Shown: positions 58,450 to 64,000 of the stretch, piece by piece | Position numbering within the stretch: the first letter of the stretch is position 1 | Layout: the number at the start of each line of letters is the position of its first letter | Assembly (NCBI GenBank): GCA_905160935.1 | Contig: CAJHZI010000429.1 | Coordinates: 394,501-458,500 of the forward strand | Direction: 5' to 3' | Origin: Enchytraeus crypticus | Taxonomy: Eukaryota > Annelida > Clitellata > Enchytraeida > Enchytraeidae | DNA: 64,000 nt | Translations under genes and position numbers: made by a program | Notes under the pieces: model-generated | The model's database searches: none | The model's input: only the letters and a program-made list of their open reading frames with translations | Told to the model about the DNA's origin: nothing

Positions 58450-61400
58450 CAATTGGAAAATGTTTTTCCCTTTGGCGTGTCCATTCGTCAGATAATAATT
58501 TAAACAATTATACTCTCAGATCAGCTCGACCGGGAATTGAGCTCACGACCTCAGAAGCAGCCACTGAAACTTGATGACATTACTCGTCGCTCTACACGTT
58601 GATTCTTTGAGACATTCAATAACTCATTGAACTTAGTAGAATCTCTTAATAGTGTAATCATTAAGATTATTTAATTATTTGCTGTAATCACTTTGTACAT
58701 AGTGCAGAGGCCTAATTGCTCATCTGTTGAATGAAAAACATACATTTAAAATGTTATGATTTTGAACCTACTATTGACAAAATGGAATTAGAAAATTGGC
58801 TAAAATTTCACTTTTAAAAGGACATTGGAAACCTGTTCAGGATCCCCGGAACTTTTTGAAATTTTAGGATAAAAATGTCTACACACACATGCACCCTTGC
58901 ACCTGCATATAAGCATAATTATTATATAGGCCTACCATTTTTGTACCATTTTGTATTTTAATTATTGCACTATTTTACTATGTCATTACTGGAAGGATTT
59001 CTTAATTAGCATGCATAGAATATACTACCATTGATTGCATTGTATTTAGTTGATCTCATTTTTATTATTTATTTTTAAATTTTATTATTAATTTTATTAT
59101 TAATTATTTACTTTAATTCATTGGATTTTTATTGCATAGTACTGTTTGATTGTACTGTCTTTAGAGGAGAAATGAAGACCCGCAGATATAGCGCTAACAA
59201 GGATGTCAATTTCCATAAGTTGGTCGTCTGGAACCTGTTATGATGCATTAGATGTACTGTCATTGGTCGCTACATATAAGATAATCTTGGATTTCATTTA
59301 GGCTAGCGTAATAATATCATACTAATATAGTGTATAATGCTGTGTTGTATAGAGTGCATAATTATGTACATGTATACATTATGCTTAAATCATTTTATTT
59401 AGATCTACGTAAGTATAAGTATATACATATTAAGCTTCTTGCAAATTACTTTCCAAATAAGTTCCTTTACTTTTTACTTTTCATGGAAATATTTCATTTG
59501 ATAAAAACGTATCAAAAACACTATATTCTGGTTTAGTGACTCTATTAAAATCTAATATCGTCAACTGACGGACAGTTATAGTCATCGACCAGCTTGTTAT
59601 AAACTCAGTTAATTCCTATTCGATAACCATAGACACATAGGCTACATTAACAGTTATGAGTGGCACTGCTTATTCAACACGCGTTATAGTGTTCAGACGA
59701 TATCTGTTACCTTTAATAACACATGTTTAATCATTAGACAGTTTAGCCATTTATCCACATTTTCGGTACAGTGTAAGTCTGAGATGTATACTCTGACCAG
59801 CTCTACTAGGAATTGATTCAAGGACCGTATGGACAGCCATTTGAACAAAAATTTCACTATACGGCAACGAGTAAATGAGGTGATATTTAAATGTAACCTT
59901 CCATCAAAACCTCGAAGTTGCAGGTTAAAATTTCAAGTTAAAGGTCACACTGTTTGTTTACTGTTTAAAATCAAAGTAGTTTCGAACCCCGATCAGACAA
60001 TCACATATCAATTAAAGAACATTCTATGGAAATGAAATATTAAGTTAATTAATTATATGGTTATTGCATCAAACATTAAAAATGATTTAAAATAACTAAA
60101 CGTTGAAAACTTAAAAAAATTAAATATTTAAGATATTTAACCATAAATCCGATAATATAAATCTATGAATCATCAACTGAGGTAAGTCAATCGCGTAGCT
60201 CCCGGACTCAAATAATCCTCAGTCGATTTTAGTACAATTCCCATCTCGAATGTAGAATCCAATATCTCATCTCTAATCAAAGTCGATAACGAAAAGACAA
60301 AATAAAACATCTCACCGAAAATCGAAGACTGGCGAAAGTCTAGAGAAAAAAATCATCTATGAATCTATAATACCTAATTTATAAAATTAGGTGTAAATAA
60401 CGGTTTTTACATAACCGTTAAATTCAAACATATCTATTAGATTCTACTAGACATATAATCTGTGTTGTGTATAAATGATTATTGTGTGACATTTGATACA
60501 TGTAACTCATCTTGTTTTATTGTAGAATACATGTAAAATTATTATGTTGTGCTATTTAAGATAAGCCTACTATTAATATATGCAATATATTCCAGCATGC
60601 TTGGATTTGTTAATATATATTTAACATCCTATAGACTATGTGCGGTTGGCCATTGTTTATACAACTGTATATACTATTGTTGATATAAAAGCAACGAACG
60701 TTGCTTGCATGTATTTTGTTGTAATTATTCCTAAAGTTAATTTGTACTTGATTGTAGTTGATATTAAGAAGATTGATCTCTGCTTAATTCTGTCTCCGTT
60801 ATTGTCTTAGTCTAACTAACACATTGTTTACAATTTTTTAAAAATAAAGTGCAGCAGGTATTTCAGTGAATAAACTATCAATCGTTAAAATTTAATGAAA
60901 CTAATTTTAAAAGCTAAGTTTAACTGCTTTTTTCTCTAACCGAGTAGTATTGTTTTAGATCTACCGATTTGGATTCGAGCCTAACACTAATCTCTATTAC
61001 ACCAATAATTATGTGGTACAATTACGTTCAAAGAGATTTCATTTGGCAGATTTGACGTTAACTGGGCTGAAGATTTTGATATTTTGAAGAAAATCCTAAA
61101 AGAATTATAAAATAACAAATAAATAAATAACACGCTAATGATCAACTATATGGATATCTATCACTTTTGATACCACAATCTCATGTTAAAACTGCAAGGC
61201 AATTTAGTCCATTTTCCGTGTAAACAATCCTATAAATGTCCTAGACTTTGCTCTCAGATCGGCCGAGAATCAAACCTACAAGAGTTCAATTCACGTCATA
61301 ATTTGTCATTTAAAATTTTGTGATACTGCGCGTTACCTGACGCCTCTAACCACTACGCTATTGAGACATTCGAAGGTAACTTTATAACACATTATATCAA

Positions 61401-61600
61401 TTATCTCAGTCTAGGTCAAAGCACTTTATACAATTATTCACATTGATAAGAACACTTAAGTCACGAGGAATAACTTTCTATACGATTACGTAACAATTTC
61501 ATTAAAGACCTTACATTTGAAAGACTGACATCGCTTTCGCGTGAGGAAACTGACGTTAACCTTAGCTTTACCAGCTTTTTTAGCATTAATATTAGCTTTA
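58450..61600 (-). repeat. Cluster of SINE remains between the LEV-9-like and RING genes
   Basis: Family B copies lie at 58500-58620, 59690-59830 (partial) and 61135-61378. Landmarks are ctcagatcagctcgaccggg and gagacattcaata on the plus strand. The plus-strand 3' end of a family A SINE lies at 61525-61590 (gactgacatcgctttcgcg). The rest of the interval shows nothing recognisable. Confidence 0.6.
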
Positions 61601-61682
61601 AAAGCTTTTCCCCTTAAAGTGACTTTTGTTATATTATACGGCTGTATAAGGTAATTAAGGTGGCGTAGATGTTGCATCGCAG

Positions 61683-61688
61683 TTTATT
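61683..61688 (-). terminator. Possible polyadenylation signal of the RING gene
   Basis: AATAAA on the minus strand, about 84 bases after the RING gene stop codon. Confidence 0.35.
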
Positions 61689-61771
61689 TTACTGTCACAA
61701 AACTGTTTAGAAATAGTTTTATCTATTTAATGAAATCTGTTTTAAGACTCTACCACCGATTAAAGAGGAGT

Positions 61772-63223
61772 CTATAAAGATGACATCTCCACTTGCAGTC
61801 CATCGAGAGGGCAGCTAGTTGAGTGACTTAACCAATCGTCTATGCATTCACTGTGAAACCGATGTTTACACGGCAAACACTTCAACCTTTTACCTCTCCT
61901 GTACGGCTCCATGCACACGCTACAGAGGTCATCCAAGTCCTTTTCCATCACTTCCACAACGGTCAACCTCTGAAGCTGATCAGAGGTAAAAGTCTTGGAT
62001 CGGACTCGCTCATCCAGCCGGAGTAGCAAATCGTAGTCCTCAGGGCTCAGTTCTCGGTCCTGAAGAGCCAACAGGACGCTAACGATATCAGTGGGTAGCT
62101 CGGAGTCTGCTGTTTCGTGATTGGCGATGTAGGGTCTTTCAGAAAGACTGTTTCCCCCACTACCTCGATAGTGAGTTCTGCGTTCCCAGTTTCCGCGCCC
62201 GCGCCAGTGAGTTCTACTTCCCGAGTACCCTGGACCGTAATTCCTACACCTACTTCTCCCGTATCGAGAAATGAATCGTTTCGCTGTGGCATAAGTGAAA
62301 GTTTCGAGGCTCATTTCACGCTTGCGGGGTCTTGAGTATATGGGGTATTCTTTAGGAGGAAGAGGAAGTTTCTTCGAGGCACGGTAGTGCATGAAGAAGG
62401 TTTGTTGCTGTATCTTCTCCAATATAGGATACGCTCGTCTTTCTATTTGACGCGATTTACTAGATTTATTTCTACTTGACCGGTGCTCGGAAGTCTTTTG
62501 TTTTTCAATTTCATTCAGCCTGGGTAATAAATGGTGTAGTGATTTTAGTACGGAATTGCTGAAAATGGAGTGAAAATCCGAAACAATGTCGTATCTGCAA
62601 TCTATTCGAGAATTATTGCAGTATTTTAAGGGCGAATTTCCGTGTTTGAAATGGCAGCTTCTCGAATATTCATGGTGGATTTTTATATTTCTGAAGTTTG
62701 CTAGCCTCAATGAACAAGTGTCGTTATCAGTATCTGAGAATGACTGGACAAAATTCGAAGAAAAACTCTTTCGGATATTTTTTCCTTCATTATATTCATT
62801 GGAATTATTCTTAGTCACAGCTCTCTGATATTGTTCTAATTTACTACAGTTTTCATTTTCATATTTATCATTATATAAATTCACTTCTTCGTAATTAATA
62901 TTTTCAAATTGTCTCACATATTCTGCATAATCAGAGTCAAAATCTGTCATCTCTCCACTGTCAGAACGTCTAAGACGATTAAATCTGTCAGAAAATGTCA
63001 GATAGCTAAATCCCGTGCTAAATGGGCACTTAATCCATCTTTTTGATCGACGAATTTGACCTTTATTTCGAGTCGTTCTTCTGCCACTTCTTATATCTTC
63101 ATATCTGCTGTCTGTGATGACGGGAAGATTGCTCTGAGGGGTTTTCCCAGCGTCAGGTCTATTATCACTTGTATCTGGGCTAAAGTACGCATCAGAGATC
63201 GACCAGTGGTTTACTGAATTCAT
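61772..63223 (-). CDS. RING-H2 E3 ubiquitin ligase with Asp as eighth zinc ligand
   Basis: From the ATG at 63223 the product has 483 residues. The same frame is open without another ATG up to about 63450, so an upstream coding exon is possible. The N-terminal 330 residues are charged and low in complexity. Around 340-375 there is an Arg/Gly-rich stretch (HWRGRGNWERR). Next come ELSPEDYDLLLRLDE and a helical segment. The C-terminal RING has C434, C437, C452, H454, H457, C460, C471 and D474, in the run SCPLDG. Asp at the last ligand occurs in RBX1 (CPLDN). The C-terminal RING and the preceding PEDYDLLLRLDE block suggest an E3 that binds an E2 directly. Substrates are unknown. No introns are seen within the frame. 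Confidence 0.8.
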   Translation of the reverse strand: MNSVNHWSISDAYFSPDTSDNRPDAGKTPQSNLPVITDSRYEDIRSGRRTTRNKGQIRRSKRWIKCPFSTGFSYLTFSDRFNRLRRSDSGEMTDFDSDYAEYVRQFENINYEEVNLYNDKYENENCSKLEQYQRAVTKNNSNEYNEGKNIRKSFSSNFVQSFSDTDNDTCSLRLANFRNIKIHHEYSRSCHFKHGNSPLKYCNNSRIDCRYDIVSDFHSIFSNSVLKSLHHLLPRLNEIEKQKTSEHRSSRNKSSKSRQIERRAYPILEKIQQQTFFMHYRASKKLPLPPKEYPIYSRPRKREMSLETFTYATAKRFISRYGRSRCRNYGPGYSGSRTHWRGRGNWERRTHYRGSGGNSLSERPYIANHETADSELPTDIVSVLLALQDRELSPEDYDLLLRLDERVRSKTFTSDQLQRLTVVEVMEKDLDDLCSVCMEPYRRGKRLKCLPCKHRFHSECIDDWLSHSTSCPLDGLQVEMSSL

Positions 63224-63429
63224 GTTGGAAGAAGACCAACTTCGTTTTAAGATCTTATGCTTTCTTATTAGTCTTTTTGAATCATAAATATAGATATATT
63301 TTGTATTTGTGTAATTGTTTTTTCTTTCTACGGAGACATGTGGGAGCAGCTTAAAATAGATTATATCCGAGGTAGTGGCCTCTAAACTTATACATCTCCT
63401 TGGAGTTCTCAGTGTGAAAGATTTCAAAT

Positions 63430-64000
63430 TTCTTCCGCTTTCATCGGTCAGTCAGACACCATTTTTGTCGTATCTCATCGTGATGACCGATTTCCCAAAC
63501 TCTAGTAGTTCAAGATTACCAAAGTTATCCATATGATCTTTCTTAAATGCTTCTCGATCGTTGCTCTCGGTTGAGGAAAGTTTAGAGGAATAGTTCAGAG
63601 GAAATAAGAACATGCGTAATAAATAGACCTATATTCGAAGTATGAATTAATTATCCAGAATATATGCTGCACCTTACTTAAGATGAGTTTAATATACATG
63701 TAGTATATTAATATATTACTACATAATATTGGCTACACGCCTATCGCTTAATTTATTTTACTAAAGGATAGCAATATACGACCAAAGTCTAACAATTTAA
63801 GATTAATCGTTACCAATTAAGTTTAATTAACAAAGGATTCATAATTATATACTGTAATACTAAATAGTCCAATATGAAAAATTCATTCCTATTTAAATTT
63901 AAGCCTAATCATAATTATAATTCAAACGTAATGAAAACATTTAAAATATAATTTGAAGAGGCTTTAAGGCATATCGAGTTACATTTGCCAACTATTACGT
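63430..64000. other. Upstream flank of the RING gene
   Basis: The minus-strand frame has a stop at about 63450. No further coding exon or promoter motif could be supported before the window ends. Confidence 0.4.

Noticed and set aside
63224-63427. N-terminal 68 residues of the long minus RING frame
   Set aside because: The frame begins with a non-ATG codon and has no ATG before 63223. It could be coding only if an upstream exon splices in, for which I saw no clear acceptor.

Overview
This is animal nuclear DNA: AT-rich, with spliced genes, long introns, microsatellites and many retrotransposon remains. The recurrent palindrome TAGGCCTA, CR1/RTE-like LINEs and several SINE families suit an invertebrate, probably marine. 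I cannot name the species. The secreted-protein gene has a domain order known from protostomes (C. elegans LEV-9), so a protostome is my best guess.

Three protein-coding genes can be supported. (1) On the minus strand, 11620-18405 is a two-exon SIX-class homeobox gene, nearest to SIX4/5. It encodes about 826 residues: an acidic N-terminus, SIX domain, homeodomain and a long Ser/Asn-rich tail. (2) On the plus strand, 36236-57822 is an eleven-exon gene that I assembled exon by exon. All phases agree and it reads through to one stop, giving 591 residues: signal peptide, one WAP domain, exactly eight sushi/CCP domains and a basic C-terminal tail. That is the architecture of LEV-9, the secreted scaffold that clusters acetylcholine receptors at nematode neuromuscular junctions. 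Most exons were too short to stand out as long open frames. (3) On the minus strand, 61772-63223 is a RING-H2 ubiquitin ligase gene whose eighth zinc ligand is Asp, as in RBX1. The three genes show no sign of being co-regulated.

The rest is mostly repeats. Region 1-11600 has a tRNA-like SINE, 20-bp and 26-bp minisatellites, a hAT transposase relic, a LINE 3' end and a 5S rRNA-derived SINE. Region 18400-36200 has the upstream flank of the SIX gene, a damaged but recognisable CR1-like LINE (27300-31905), dinucleotide arrays and a 48-bp minisatellite. The large intron 4 of the LEV-9-like gene (43776-49815) holds two LINE relics in opposite orientations. Region 57900-61700 is SINE debris between the LEV-9-like and RING genes.

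All calls were made by eye. Exon borders rest on GT/AG signals, phase continuity and domain completeness, with no transcripts or database searches.
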